64,000 bases of DNA, taken from the NCBI RefSeq assembly GCF_034087045.1, contig NZ_CP139247.1, forward strand, positions 2,134,001 through 2,198,000, read 5' to 3'. The notes below the pieces were generated by a model. It was not told where the DNA came from and made no database searches. It was given only the letters and a program-made list of their open reading frames with translations. A program made the position numbers and the translations under genes. Below, piece by piece: positions 33,335 through 41,516 of the stretch. This stretch comes from Chitinophaga sancti. GTDB taxonomy: Bacteria; Bacteroidota; Bacteroidia; Chitinophagales; Chitinophagaceae. The first letter of the stretch is position 1, and each line of letters opens with the position of its first letter.

Positions 33335-34441
33335 ATGAAAAAGTATTTCCTGTTCGTTATCATGCTGTTGGCCGTAAGCACCCAGGCACAGCAGACCCTC
33401 ATTCCAAAAAAGACCACGCTGGCGGCGTTGACGAAGGCGAATCAATATTTTATGGAGAAATGGCCGGATACCGGGAAAGAGATTGTGTTGAATAAAACAT
33501 GGCCTTCTAATATCTGGACCCGTGGTGTGTATTATGAAGGCCTCATGGCATTGTATACTATTGACCCAAAGCAATCCTATTATGATTATGCTGTGCAATG
33601 GGGTGAAAAACATAACTGGAACCTTCGCAATGGTATTAAAACCCGCAATGCGGATGACCAGGATTGTGGGCAGACGTATATTGATCTGTACCTGATAGAC
33701 AAAAAACCGGAACGTATCGCCAATATCAAAGCGTCTATTGATACCATGCTAAAGACATCTAAAATAGACGACTGGCATTGGATCGACGCCATTCAGATGG
33801 CGATGCCTGTAATGGCCCGCTTAGGTAAAATATATAAGGATACGGCTTATTTCCACCGCATGTATGAAATGTATGAGTGGACAAGGAATGGTTTGTATAA
33901 TAAAGAAGAGCATTTGTGGTGGAGAGATAAGGATTTCATTCCTCCTTATAAGGAACCAAATGGACAGAACTGCTATTGGAGTCGTGGCAATGGATGGGTA
34001 CTGGCAGCTCTGGTAAGAACAATGGAGCAACTCCCCGAAAACTCTCATTATTATAAGATCTTCCTCAATGACTTTAAGGAAATGTCAGCTGCTGTTTTAC
34101 CCCTGCAAAGGATGGATGGATTCTGGAATGCGAGCCTGCACGATCCCAATAATTATGGTGGTAAAGAGCTCACAGGTACTTCATTATTTGTATATGGTAT
34201 TACCTGGGGTATTCGTAAAGGTTACCTGGATAAAAAGACTTATTATCCGGTGGTGGTGAAAGCCTGGAATGCGCTGGTAAAAGATTGTGTACATGATAAT
34301 GGAATGCTGGGCTTTGTGCAGAGTACAGGTAAGCAACCTTCAGATGGTCAGCCGGTTAGTTTTGATAAGATACCCGATTTTGAGGACTATGGGTTGGGAT
34401 GCTTCCTCTTAGCCGGTAGCGAGATTTATAAATTGAAATAA
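33335..34441 (+). CDS. Exported GH88/GH105 family unsaturated glycuronyl hydrolase
   Basis: 368 aa. Signal peptide MKKYFLFVIMLLAVSTQA, then an (alpha/alpha)6 barrel of the YteR/GH105 type: WPSNIWTRGVYYEGLMAL, DDQDCGQTYIDLYL with the catalytic-type Asp, and DDWHWIDAIQMAMPVMARLG. The C terminal ends with NDNGMLGFVQ-type and DFEDYGLGCFLLAGSEIY repeats. GH88/105 enzymes remove 4,5-unsaturated uronic acids from pectin rhamnogalacturonan or from similar polysaccharide fragments. Together with the preceding gene it probably forms an operon of uronic/pectic sugar use; the substrate is inferred from family only. Confidence 0.9.
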   Translation: MKKYFLFVIMLLAVSTQAQQTLIPKKTTLAALTKANQYFMEKWPDTGKEIVLNKTWPSNIWTRGVYYEGLMALYTIDPKQSYYDYAVQWGEKHNWNLRNGIKTRNADDQDCGQTYIDLYLIDKKPERIANIKASIDTMLKTSKIDDWHWIDAIQMAMPVMARLGKIYKDTAYFHRMYEMYEWTRNGLYNKEEHLWWRDKDFIPPYKEPNGQNCYWSRGNGWVLAALVRTMEQLPENSHYYKIFLNDFKEMSAAVLPLQRMDGFWNASLHDPNNYGGKELTGTSLFVYGITWGIRKGYLDKKTYYPVVVKAWNALVKDCVHDNGMLGFVQSTGKQPSDGQPVSFDKIPDFEDYGLGCFLLAGSEIYKLK

Positions 34442-34712
34442 TTTTTCAGGCCTGTGGCAGCTATTTCTTCTTTCCTGCCTGCCGCAGGCCCACCCCCCCT
34501 CGTTAAACCCCATTTGCAAAAAAATTAAGCGTACCCTATACCTTTATTTAGAATAAAATCCCTATTTTTCACCCGTGTGAATGAAAAAAGTGTAGCAGAA
34601 TACCACGTCATTACTCAAACTCAGGTCTATGCGTCTCAACACTTCCGCAGCCAACAATGGCTTTGCGTCCACGTTTGCGTATAATTTAATCAATATAAAG
34701 CTCCACAAAACC

Positions 34713-37160
34713 ATGAACAAATTTTTGGGATTTGCCGCGCTGTTGCTCGCTCAGCAATTGCATGCGCAGCAACAACAGGCTCCAGCCTATCCATTGGTAA
34801 CACACGATCCTTATTTCAGCATCTGGTCCGCTTCGGACAATCTCACCGCTTCAGCCACCCGTCACTGGACAGGTGCAGAACAGCCCATCGTAGGCATGGT
34901 TAAAGTGGATGGCACCACTTACCGTGTACTCGGTCAGCAAGGTGAACATTATGATGGTATCGTGCCTGCTGCCGACGAAAAGAAATACACCGTTGCCTAT
35001 ACAGAAACAGCGCCTGCGGCTGACTGGATGTCTACCGATTTCATTGAAAAAGGCTGGCAGACAGGTGAGGCACCTTTCACCAACGACAAACATATGTCAG
35101 GTACACAATGGAATACCCGCGACATCTGGGTACGCCGCTCATTCAACCTGAATAAGCTCCCTTCAGAACCATTGTTCCTGAAGATCAATCACGATGATAA
35201 CGCTGAAGTTTATATTAATGGTACTAAAGCGTATAGCTACGAAGGTTGGTTGAATCACACACAATATTTCCCTATCAGCGACGATGTAAAGAAACTCCTG
35301 AAGAAAGGTAAAAATGTACTGGCCATACATGTTACCAACACACAGGGTGGTGCTTACCTCGATGCCGGTATCTCTGTAAAACCAAAGAATGTACTGGCTG
35401 ACAATATTAAAATAGCCGTGCAGAAAAGCGTACAGCTCACAGCTACGCAGACTACCTACACCTTTACCTGTGGTAAGGTAGATCTGACGCTGAACTTCCT
35501 GTCTCCTTTATTATTAAATGACCTTGACCTGATGTCTCGTCCGGTGTCTTATATCAGCTACAAAGTACAATCTAACGATGGCGCACAGCACGATGTACAG
35601 GTGTACTTTGGTGCAAGTTCCACGCTCGCTACCAATACCGCTGGTCAGGAGGTGACTGCACAGCAGCTTAACAGCAATGGTCTGTCTATATTGAAAGCAG
35701 GTACGACAGAGCAGGCGATCCTGGCGAAGAAAGGGGATGACCTCCGCATAGACTGGGGTTACCTGTATGTAGCTGTACCAAAAGAAGCCAACGCAACTCA
35801 GACTATAACAACTGATGGTGATGCGATTGCTTCTTTCGTAGGTAAACCAAAAGCAGTAACTACCGGCAAACAACTGATGTTGAACACGGTTGTAAAACTG
35901 GGTAAAGTAGGTGCTGAATCCAAAGAACAGGTTGTCCTCATTGGTTATGATGATATCTACAGCATTCAGTACTTCGGTACTAACCTGCGCCCATGGTGGA
36001 AAAAGGATGATACCTTCACCATCGAAAAAGAACTGGCTGCTGCCAGCAAAGACTACGGTTCCATCCTGGAACGCTGCAATACCTTCGACAAACAGATGTA
36101 TGCTGATGCGACCAAAGCAGGTGGCGACACTTATGCTAAGTTGTGTGTACTCGGTTATCGCCAGAGCATTGCTGCACATAAACTGGTGAAGAGTCCTGAA
36201 GGCGAAATCCTGTTCCTCTCCAAAGAGAACTTCAGCAATGGTTGTATCAATACAGTGGATGTAACTTATCCATCCGCTCCTTTGTTCCTGATCTACAATC
36301 CTGATCTGATGAAGGGGATGACAAACGGTATCTTCTACTTCAGCGAAAGCGGTAAATACACCGAGCCTTACGCTGCACATGACCTGGGCACGTACCCGTT
36401 GGCAAATGGGCAGGTATATGGCGAAGGCATGCCGGTAGAAGAATCTGGTAACATGATCATCCTGATTGCAGCTATCGCAAAAGCAGAAGGTAATGCTGAT
36501 TATGCAAAGAAGCATTGGAAGACCCTGACAACCTGGGCCGACTACCTGCTGAAAGAAGGTTTCGATCCAGCTAACCAGCTGTGTACCGATGACTTTGCCG
36601 GTCACCTGGCCAGAAATGCTAACCTCTCTGTAAAAGCGATCGTTGGTTTGGGTTGTTATGCTATGCTGGCAGATCAGCTGGGCGAGAAGGCAACAGCTGA
36701 GAAGTTCAGAACAGCAGCAAAAAATATGGTGACGAACTGGATGAAACTGGCAGATGATGGTGACCACTATACCCTGGCGTTTGAGCGCAAAGGCACCTGG
36801 AGCCAGAAGTACAACCTGGTTTGGGATAAAGTATTGGGTCTGGACCTGTTTCCAAAAGCAGTATACGACAAGGAAATTAAATATTATCTGACACAGCAGA
36901 AGCGTTTTGGTTTGCCACTGGATAGCCGTAAGACCTACACAAAATCTGACTGGATAGTGTGGACAGCGGGGTTAACCGATAACCAGGCTGATTTTGAAGC
37001 ACTGATTACTCCGGTGTATAAGTATGCAACAGAGACCAGCAGCCGTGTACCTATTTCCGACTGGCATGAGACTACCGATGGTAAGATGGTAGGATTCCAG
37101 GCGAGAAGTGTGGTAGGTGGATATTTTATGGAAATATTGGAAAAGAAACTGGGTAAATAA
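34713..37160 (+). CDS. Exported DUF4965/DUF1793 glutaminase-like protein
   Basis: 815 aa from ATG 34713, which starts a signal peptide (MNKFLGFAALLLAQQLHA); an upstream ATG at 34629 gives an unlikely lead. Domain order is DUF4964-like N terminus (YPLVTHDPYFSIWSASDNLTASATRHWTGAEQPIVGMVKVDG), a sugar-binding-type beta domain (about 110-270), DUF5127, DUF4965 (YTEPYAAHDLGTYPLANGQ), and DUF1793 with CTDDFAGHLARNANLSVKAIVGLG. This set is shared by fungal glutaminase GtaA and by many Bacteroidota proteins in polysaccharide loci; which bond it cuts is not clear. Followed by a strong terminator. Confidence 0.88.
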   Translation: MNKFLGFAALLLAQQLHAQQQQAPAYPLVTHDPYFSIWSASDNLTASATRHWTGAEQPIVGMVKVDGTTYRVLGQQGEHYDGIVPAADEKKYTVAYTETAPAADWMSTDFIEKGWQTGEAPFTNDKHMSGTQWNTRDIWVRRSFNLNKLPSEPLFLKINHDDNAEVYINGTKAYSYEGWLNHTQYFPISDDVKKLLKKGKNVLAIHVTNTQGGAYLDAGISVKPKNVLADNIKIAVQKSVQLTATQTTYTFTCGKVDLTLNFLSPLLLNDLDLMSRPVSYISYKVQSNDGAQHDVQVYFGASSTLATNTAGQEVTAQQLNSNGLSILKAGTTEQAILAKKGDDLRIDWGYLYVAVPKEANATQTITTDGDAIASFVGKPKAVTTGKQLMLNTVVKLGKVGAESKEQVVLIGYDDIYSIQYFGTNLRPWWKKDDTFTIEKELAAASKDYGSILERCNTFDKQMYADATKAGGDTYAKLCVLGYRQSIAAHKLVKSPEGEILFLSKENFSNGCINTVDVTYPSAPLFLIYNPDLMKGMTNGIFYFSESGKYTEPYAAHDLGTYPLANGQVYGEGMPVEESGNMIILIAAIAKAEGNADYAKKHWKTLTTWADYLLKEGFDPANQLCTDDFAGHLARNANLSVKAIVGLGCYAMLADQLGEKATAEKFRTAAKNMVTNWMKLADDGDHYTLAFERKGTWSQKYNLVWDKVLGLDLFPKAVYDKEIKYYLTQQKRFGLPLDSRKTYTKSDWIVWTAGLTDNQADFEALITPVYKYATETSSRVPISDWHETTDGKMVGFQARSVVGGYFMEILEKKLGK

Positions 37161-37183
37161 TTGGCTGCAATCAGCCGTATCGG

Positions 37184-37215
37184 GGTGGGGTGGCCTTTCT
37201 ACAGGCTTCCCCACC
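37184..37215 (+). terminator. Terminator after DUF4965 gene
   Basis: GGTGGGG (37184-37190) pairs with CCCCACC (37209-37215), with GGCCT/AGGC forming the upper part, followed by TTTGTTTTTG. Confidence 0.75.
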
Positions 37216-37227
37216 TTTGTTTTTGAG

Positions 37228-37435
37228 GTGTAGTAATAGTACTACACGTCCTCATTGGGGGCTTGTTTATATTTGTAGCACACTATGTCATACTATCCTG
37301 AGACTTCTCTATTGCCAAATAGCAATTTAAAATAATTTATTCAAAATATATGTATATGAGCATGATCATATACTGTTAAGAGCTTGGTTTTTATTAGGAT
37401 ATGGTAGAAAAAGGTTGTCATTCCTGGCGACCTTT
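37228..37435 (+). ncRNA. Candidate small RNA gene in the intergenic region
   Basis: No protein gene is seen. A perfect palindrome GTGTAGTA-ATAG-TACTACAC (37228-37247) precedes a -7-like box TATATTTG (37268-37275), and about 150 nt later a terminator-like hairpin AAAGGTTG/CGACCTTT (37410-37417 / 37428-37435) is followed by a T run. This operator-promoter-terminator order without an open frame fits a short non-coding transcript, but no known RNA family is matched. Confidence 0.3.
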
Positions 37436-37490
37436 CATTTTTCAAATCTTATTTTATCCCTATATCTTTTTACCTACATCTATTACTTGT

Positions 37491-37509
37491 ACCGGCCAGT
37501 TTGGCCGGT
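37491..37509 (+). terminator. Terminator-like hairpin
   Basis: ACCGGCCA (37491-37498) and TGGCCGGT (37502-37509) with a 3-nt loop, followed by TTTTGTTTTTC. No gene is seen just before it, so it may be a relic or end the candidate RNA. Confidence 0.6.
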
Positions 37510-37726
37510 TTTTGTTTTTCAGATTATTTAAATGATTAGGGCCAGTATCAAATGTTAGATACACCCCCTATTAATTCTGATACCTGGATGGAGCCATATT
37601 CTATTTTATGCAGTTCCCGGTTGTCATTTATTTATGCAACACCCACTAATTATTTAAATAGAAGCGCCTGCGAAGAGTATTCGCAGGCTGCTCACTTTTT
37701 TGGGTAATGGATGCAATTGAGGAAAT

Positions 37727-38044
37727 AAAATGGATGGAATAAGGAAACAATGAATGTTTTGGGGAACAATGAACGAAACGGGGAAACAATGAATATTGGG
37801 GCATTGCCAATCGGATGAAAATCAGGGGTCGCAATTGGATGAAATCCGGGGATCACAACTAGACGAAAAATCGGAGGTTAAAATGGATGAAATTTTGGAG
37901 TAGGAAACTGGATGAAAACAAAGTTGAAATCAGGATGAAAATGGATAAAATTCAGGCTAAAATGGATGAAAGCTGGGTAATAATGGACGAAATTTCGGGG
38001 GTAAAATGGATGAAACTATTGGAAGTTACAATGGAATGAAAACT
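37727..38044 (+). repeat. Degenerate tandem array with GGATGAAA cores
   Basis: About fourteen to sixteen diverged copies of a roughly 18-25 nt unit with core AATGGATGAAA followed by a short G-rich tail (GGGG, GGAG or similar) follow one another. Clear cores start near 37727, 37730, 37812, 37836, 37884, 37908, 37932, 37959, 38006. All frames are interrupted by stops, so it is not coding. It lies in a 1-kb gap (37161-38164) otherwise free of genes. Confidence 0.7.
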
Positions 38045-38070
38045 GCTTGCACTAAACGAATAAATATCTT

Positions 38071-38170
38071 ATCAATTAGTTTGAACTAAACCAGTATGAC
38101 TAAACACTGATCAATCAGTTCTGGCTAATCACTGATCAATTAGTTCTGGCTAATCACTGATCAATTAGTT
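38071..38170 (+). repeat. 25-nt tandem repeats ATCAATTAGTT
   Basis: ATCAATyAGTT recurs at 38071, 38110, 38135 and 38160; the last three are exactly 25 nt apart and share the spacer CTGGCTAATCACTG with little change. Each unit has palindromic parts (TGATCA; CTAAT/ATTAG). The last unit overlaps the 3' end of the minus-strand 79-aa gene. Not CRISPR: spacers are not distinct. Confidence 0.75.
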
Positions 38171-38404
38171 TTCACTAAACCCACTGAAAAAGCGACGTGC
38201 TACGTGTTTAAATCTATTCACATCTTCTTCGCTCTCCAGTTCCATATCGAAATGAGTATTGGTTGTATTATAATATTGTAAAGCTGCTGCTGCAATGTCG
38301 ATATTACCGTCGGCATCTGCAGTGGCTTTGATAAAGCTGCTATTTGAATTCAAATAGTGAAGCGCTTTGATGTCAAATTCGAAAGTGATGATACCGTTTG
38401 CCAT
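38165..38404 (-). CDS. Small protein of unknown function
   Basis: 79 aa, no signal or membrane segment. MANGIITFEFDIKALHYLN begins a likely beta-strand/helix, then DADGNIDIAAAALQYYN and MELESEEDVNRFKHVARRFF. Acidic and probably folded alpha/beta. No family recognised. Its stop is inside the 25-nt repeat array. It stands alone, divergent from the esterase gene. The coding call rests on codon pattern and reading-frame closure only. Confidence 0.5.
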   Translation of the reverse strand: MANGIITFEFDIKALHYLNSNSSFIKATADADGNIDIAAAALQYYNTTNTHFDMELESEEDVNRFKHVARRFFSGFSEN

Positions 38405-38488
38405 GATAGTTTCATTTTAATAATTCATGCTATAAAAATTTCGTGCCAAACTATTGTAACTTGTAGTGATCATTAAAAAACTAATTTC

Positions 38489-39934
38489 ATGCGATTAACC
38501 ACGTTCCTCAGTACCACTGTTTTATCACTATTTGTTACTTTTTGTTATGCTGATATTAAATTGCCTGCTTTAGTGGGAAGCAATATGGTTCTGCAACGCA
38601 ATAAACCATTACACATTTGGGGATGGGCTGATAAAGGCGAAACTGTAACAGTAACTTTTAAAGGGAAATCAGTAAAAACTGTTGCAACAGAAAAAGGTAA
38701 ATGGCAGGTTACATTGCCTGCAATGCCAGCTGGTGGCCCTTACGAAATGTCGTTAAAAGGGAAGAACACCATTCACCTCGATAATATATTAATAGGTGAA
38801 GTGTGGGTGGCTTCCGGCCAGTCAAATATGGAAATGCCGCTCCAGGGCTGGGGCAAGGTCCACAACTTCGAACAGGAAGTCAAAGCAGCGAACTATCCTA
38901 ACATTCGCCTGCTGATGATAAAACGTGCAACCAGTACCGTACCGCTTGATACCGTCACTGTTTTGCAGGGTGGATGGCAAGCTTGTACGCCGCAATATAT
39001 TCCGGAATTTTCTGCAGTCGGGTACTTTTTTGCCCGTGAAATTAATGGGTATCAACAAGTACCTGTGGGGATCATCCTCACTTCGTGGGGTGGTACTGTA
39101 GCAGAAGCGTGGACGAGTGGGGAATCGTTGAAAAAAATGCCGGCATTTGCAGATGCGGTTAAATCATTTGAACAACTGTCCACACCGGAAGCGCCTTCAA
39201 ATCCTAATAAGGCGACATTATTATATAATGCTATGATCCATCCTGTTATACCTTATACTATCCGTGGAGTGATCTGGTATCAGGGGGAGAGCAACGCGGA
39301 AAGGGCGTATCAATACAGGGAATTGTTTCCCCTCATGATCAAAGACTGGCGGAAACAGTGGAAGCAGGGGGATTTCCCTTTCTATTTCGTGCAGCTGGCT
39401 AATTACAAGGATGTGGATGCACAGCCTGTGGAGTCTGATTGGGCAGAGCTGCGGGAGGCACAATTTAAGACTTTATCACTGCCTGCTACAGGAATGGCAT
39501 CGGCGATTGATATTGGAGAGGCGAAGGATATACATCCTAAAAACAAACAGGAGGTAGGGCGTAGATTGTCCCTCATCGCAAGGGCAGAGGTGTATGGGGA
39601 GAAAATTCCTTATTCCGGGCCTATCTATTTGTCTAAGCAGATTGCTGGAAACAAAGTGACTTTGAACTTTAAATATACCAATGATGGATTGCAGGTGAAG
39701 AAAGGAGGGGCATTAAAAGGGTTCGCTATCGCTGGCGACGACAAGCAATTCCATTGGGCACAGGCTACGATCAAGGGGAATCAGGTCGTGGTATGGAGTG
39801 AAGAGGTGCCACATCCTGTGGCGGTGAGGTATGATTGGGCCAATAATCCTGAGGGCAATCTATACAACGGTGCGGGGTTACCAGCGAGTCCATTTAGGAC
39901 AGATGATTGGAAGGGAGTGACATTTGGGAAGTAG
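38489..39934 (+). CDS. Exported sialate O-acetylesterase family protein
   Basis: 481 aa. Signal peptide MRLTTFLSTTVLSLFVTFCYA, then an N-terminal beta-sandwich (LPALVGSNMVLQRNKPLHIWGWADKGETVTV) and an SGNH-type hydrolase. The nucleophile is the Ser in VASGQSNMEMP (about 110-120); GVIWYQGESNA holds the block III Glu; KDIHPKNKQEVGRRLS carries the catalytic Asp-x-x-His. It removes O-acetyl groups from sialic acids or, in related Bacteroidota enzymes, from plant xylan or pectin. A remnant of a second copy of its C-terminal end lies 85 nt downstream. Confidence 0.92.
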   Translation: MRLTTFLSTTVLSLFVTFCYADIKLPALVGSNMVLQRNKPLHIWGWADKGETVTVTFKGKSVKTVATEKGKWQVTLPAMPAGGPYEMSLKGKNTIHLDNILIGEVWVASGQSNMEMPLQGWGKVHNFEQEVKAANYPNIRLLMIKRATSTVPLDTVTVLQGGWQACTPQYIPEFSAVGYFFAREINGYQQVPVGIILTSWGGTVAEAWTSGESLKKMPAFADAVKSFEQLSTPEAPSNPNKATLLYNAMIHPVIPYTIRGVIWYQGESNAERAYQYRELFPLMIKDWRKQWKQGDFPFYFVQLANYKDVDAQPVESDWAELREAQFKTLSLPATGMASAIDIGEAKDIHPKNKQEVGRRLSLIARAEVYGEKIPYSGPIYLSKQIAGNKVTLNFKYTNDGLQVKKGGALKGFAIAGDDKQFHWAQATIKGNQVVVWSEEVPHPVAVRYDWANNPEGNLYNGAGLPASPFRTDDWKGVTFGK

Positions 39935-40019
39935 GAGGGATCACTTTCAGAACATAAGTGTGGAAATCTTTCAGAAAAGATTGTTGGAAATGAATCCCTT
40001 TGGAGAAGTATCCAGAGCA

Positions 40020-40064
40020 ACTTTCAGAACAGATGACAGGAAAGATATTACCTTTGGGAAGTAA
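40020..40064 (+). pseudogene. Fragment of a duplicated esterase C-terminal end
   Basis: An open stretch translates as TFRTDDRKDITFGK plus stop, close to the real end of the esterase (PFRTDDWKGVTFGK). Copies of CTTTCAGAAC at 39953 and 40021 suggest a further decayed piece in between. It looks like the scar of a tandem gene copy lost by deletion. It has no start. Confidence 0.5.
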
Positions 40065-40078
40065 CCAGGGTTTATCAG

Positions 40079-40954
40079 ATGCGTCAAGTTGTATTCGGTG
40101 TATTATTCGCCATGCTATGGGCTTCCGCCAGCGTGGCTACCAAGATTGGTATCAGATCAGCAGAGCCTTTAATATTGGCCAACTTCCGATTTTTCCTCGC
40201 AGGAGGAGGGATGTTGTTGTTTGCCTATCTTATACAGAAAGGCAAACATAGAATGCCGCGGGGAAAGGAGTGGAGACAGCTGCTCACATTTGGTTTTCTC
40301 AATACTACATTATACCTGAGTTTTTATGTTATTTCCATGAAATCGGTATCTGCGGGTATCGGCACCCTGGCTACTGCAACGAACCCTTTATTCATCATGG
40401 CGATATCTGCATTATGGCTCAAACGACCATTAAGATGGTATGAGCTCACGGGTATGTTCCTGGGTTTATCCGGCGTTGCAGTAGCTACTTATCCTTTGTT
40501 GGCAGAGAGCCATGGGTCTGTAGCAGGGCTAATCATACTGCTTACCGGTATGTTATCTGTTTCTGTTGCTACTGTCTATTATTCCCGCATCGAATGGGAG
40601 TTACCCAATCTCCTCATTAATGGCTGGCAGGTATTTCTGGGTGGGTTGTTGTTATTGCCATTTACCTGCTTTACTTCTGATTTTTCTACTACCAGATACG
40701 ACATCAATTTTTGGGGTGGGCTTTTATGGTTGGTACTTCCTGTTTCTGTCACGGCATTACAGCTGTTCTTCTATCTTGTAAAGCGTGATGCAGTGCGTGC
40801 ATCGCTCTGGCTCTTTCTCTGTCCGGTATTCGGTTTTATCTATGCGGCTATCTTATTGCATGAGGCGGTTACCTGGTTTACATGGGTTGGGACGATCTTA
40901 GTAATAGCAGGGTTATATTTGGGACAGCGCGAGAAGTTTGCTGCGAAAAAGTGA
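40079..40954 (+). CDS. EamA/DMT family transporter
   Basis: 291 aa with ten predicted transmembrane helices in two EamA repeats: RQVVFGVLFAMLWASASVATKIGIRSAEPLILANFRFFLAGG and, in the second half, GLIILLTGMLSVSVATVYYSRI and ASLWLFLCPVFGFIYAAILLHEAVTW (the typical last-but-one helix). Moves small metabolites or amino acids across the inner membrane, direction and substrate unknown. It starts 15 nt after the esterase remnant and stands alone. Confidence 0.92.
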   Translation: MRQVVFGVLFAMLWASASVATKIGIRSAEPLILANFRFFLAGGGMLLFAYLIQKGKHRMPRGKEWRQLLTFGFLNTTLYLSFYVISMKSVSAGIGTLATATNPLFIMAISALWLKRPLRWYELTGMFLGLSGVAVATYPLLAESHGSVAGLIILLTGMLSVSVATVYYSRIEWELPNLLINGWQVFLGGLLLLPFTCFTSDFSTTRYDINFWGGLLWLVLPVSVTALQLFFYLVKRDAVRASLWLFLCPVFGFIYAAILLHEAVTWFTWVGTILVIAGLYLGQREKFAAKK

Positions 40955-41049
40955 TTATTCAATAAATTTAATCATGCCGAATCTTTATATCATGGCAGGG
41001 CAATGGCATACCGGTATTTGGGAAGTAATATTGCAACAAAGTAGGCACT

Positions 41050-41235
41050 ATGACCGATAAACAAAAAACACACAAAGAATTATCTGAAAAGATAAAACTG
41101 GGAGTTGAAATTGCCAGACGTAGACTTGTGGAAGCACGTGCTGCCAATAATGAAAACCTAATTATCGGTGACAAAGATGGCAATTTCAAAAGTGTACCTG
41201 CAAAAGATCTTTTACAACAAATAAAACGATCTTAA
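41050..41235 (+). CDS. Small conserved hypothetical protein
   Basis: 61 aa, charged and largely helical: HKELSEKIKLGVEIARRRLVEARAANNENLIIG, then DKDGNFKSVPAKDLLQQIKRS. I recall short proteins of this layout near other genes in Chitinophaga-like genomes, always unannotated. No motif tells its role. ATG at 41050. Confidence 0.55.
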   Translation: MTDKQKTHKELSEKIKLGVEIARRRLVEARAANNENLIIGDKDGNFKSVPAKDLLQQIKRS

Positions 41236-41250
41236 TCTTCCCTCGTCCAT

Positions 41251-41338
41251 AACCGGACATCGCTCCGCTCAAAACCGGACACCCTACCCCCACAACCCTC
41301 TGACTATCATCTTATTCCCATATGGCACCATTACTGCT
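41251..41338 (+). promoter_or_regulatory. Sigma-54-type promoter with upstream direct repeats
   Basis: TGGCACCATTACTGCT (41323-41338) matches the RpoN consensus TGGCACG-N4-TTGCW at all but two positions, with GG and GC 12 nt apart. Upstream, AACCGGACA occurs twice, at 41251 and 41273, 22 bp (two helical turns) apart, as expected for an enhancer-binding activator. It now drives only a gutted FtsX permease gene. Confidence 0.6.
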
Positions 41339-41349
41339 TCCACCTCCTC

Positions 41350-41515
41350 ATGCTGAAAATCACCATCCGCCGCCTCCTCCGTTTTAAAAAAGCTTCCTTA
41401 CTCAACATCGCCGGTCTTGCCATCGGCATCGGTAGCCGTAGCTTTGCTCACCGTGAATCACAAAGCAATGACTGCCGCGCTGACCAATCCGGTCCAAAGT
41501 ATTCAAACGGAATAG
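41350..41515 (+). pseudogene. FtsX/MacB-type ABC permease reduced to its two ends
   Basis: From ATG 41350 the frame reads MLKITIRRLLRFKKASLLNIAGLAIGIG, the standard first transmembrane helix of Bacteroidota FtsX-like permeases (about 800 aa). At about 41436 it breaks, and in another frame VNHKAMTAALTNPVQSIQTE plus stop (41515) follows, which is the standard C-terminal end (ANPVxSLRTE) of the same family. So roughly 2.2 kb of the middle is missing. Not functional. Confidence 0.7.
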
Positions 41516-41516
41516 A

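Noticed and set aside
35514..36767. 417-codon minus-strand frame inside the DUF4965 gene
   Set aside because: Shadow frame of a GC-richer coding strand; composition is full of Cys, His and Ile as in antisense frames, and no promoter or motif is seen.
38071..38170. CRISPR array
   Set aside because: Spacers are near-identical, no cas genes are in the window, and units are only 25 nt.
38405..38460. Sigma-54 promoter on the minus strand (TGGCACG) before the 79-aa gene
   Set aside because: The -24 part is perfect, but the -12 GC is replaced by TT, so the match fails at the required place.
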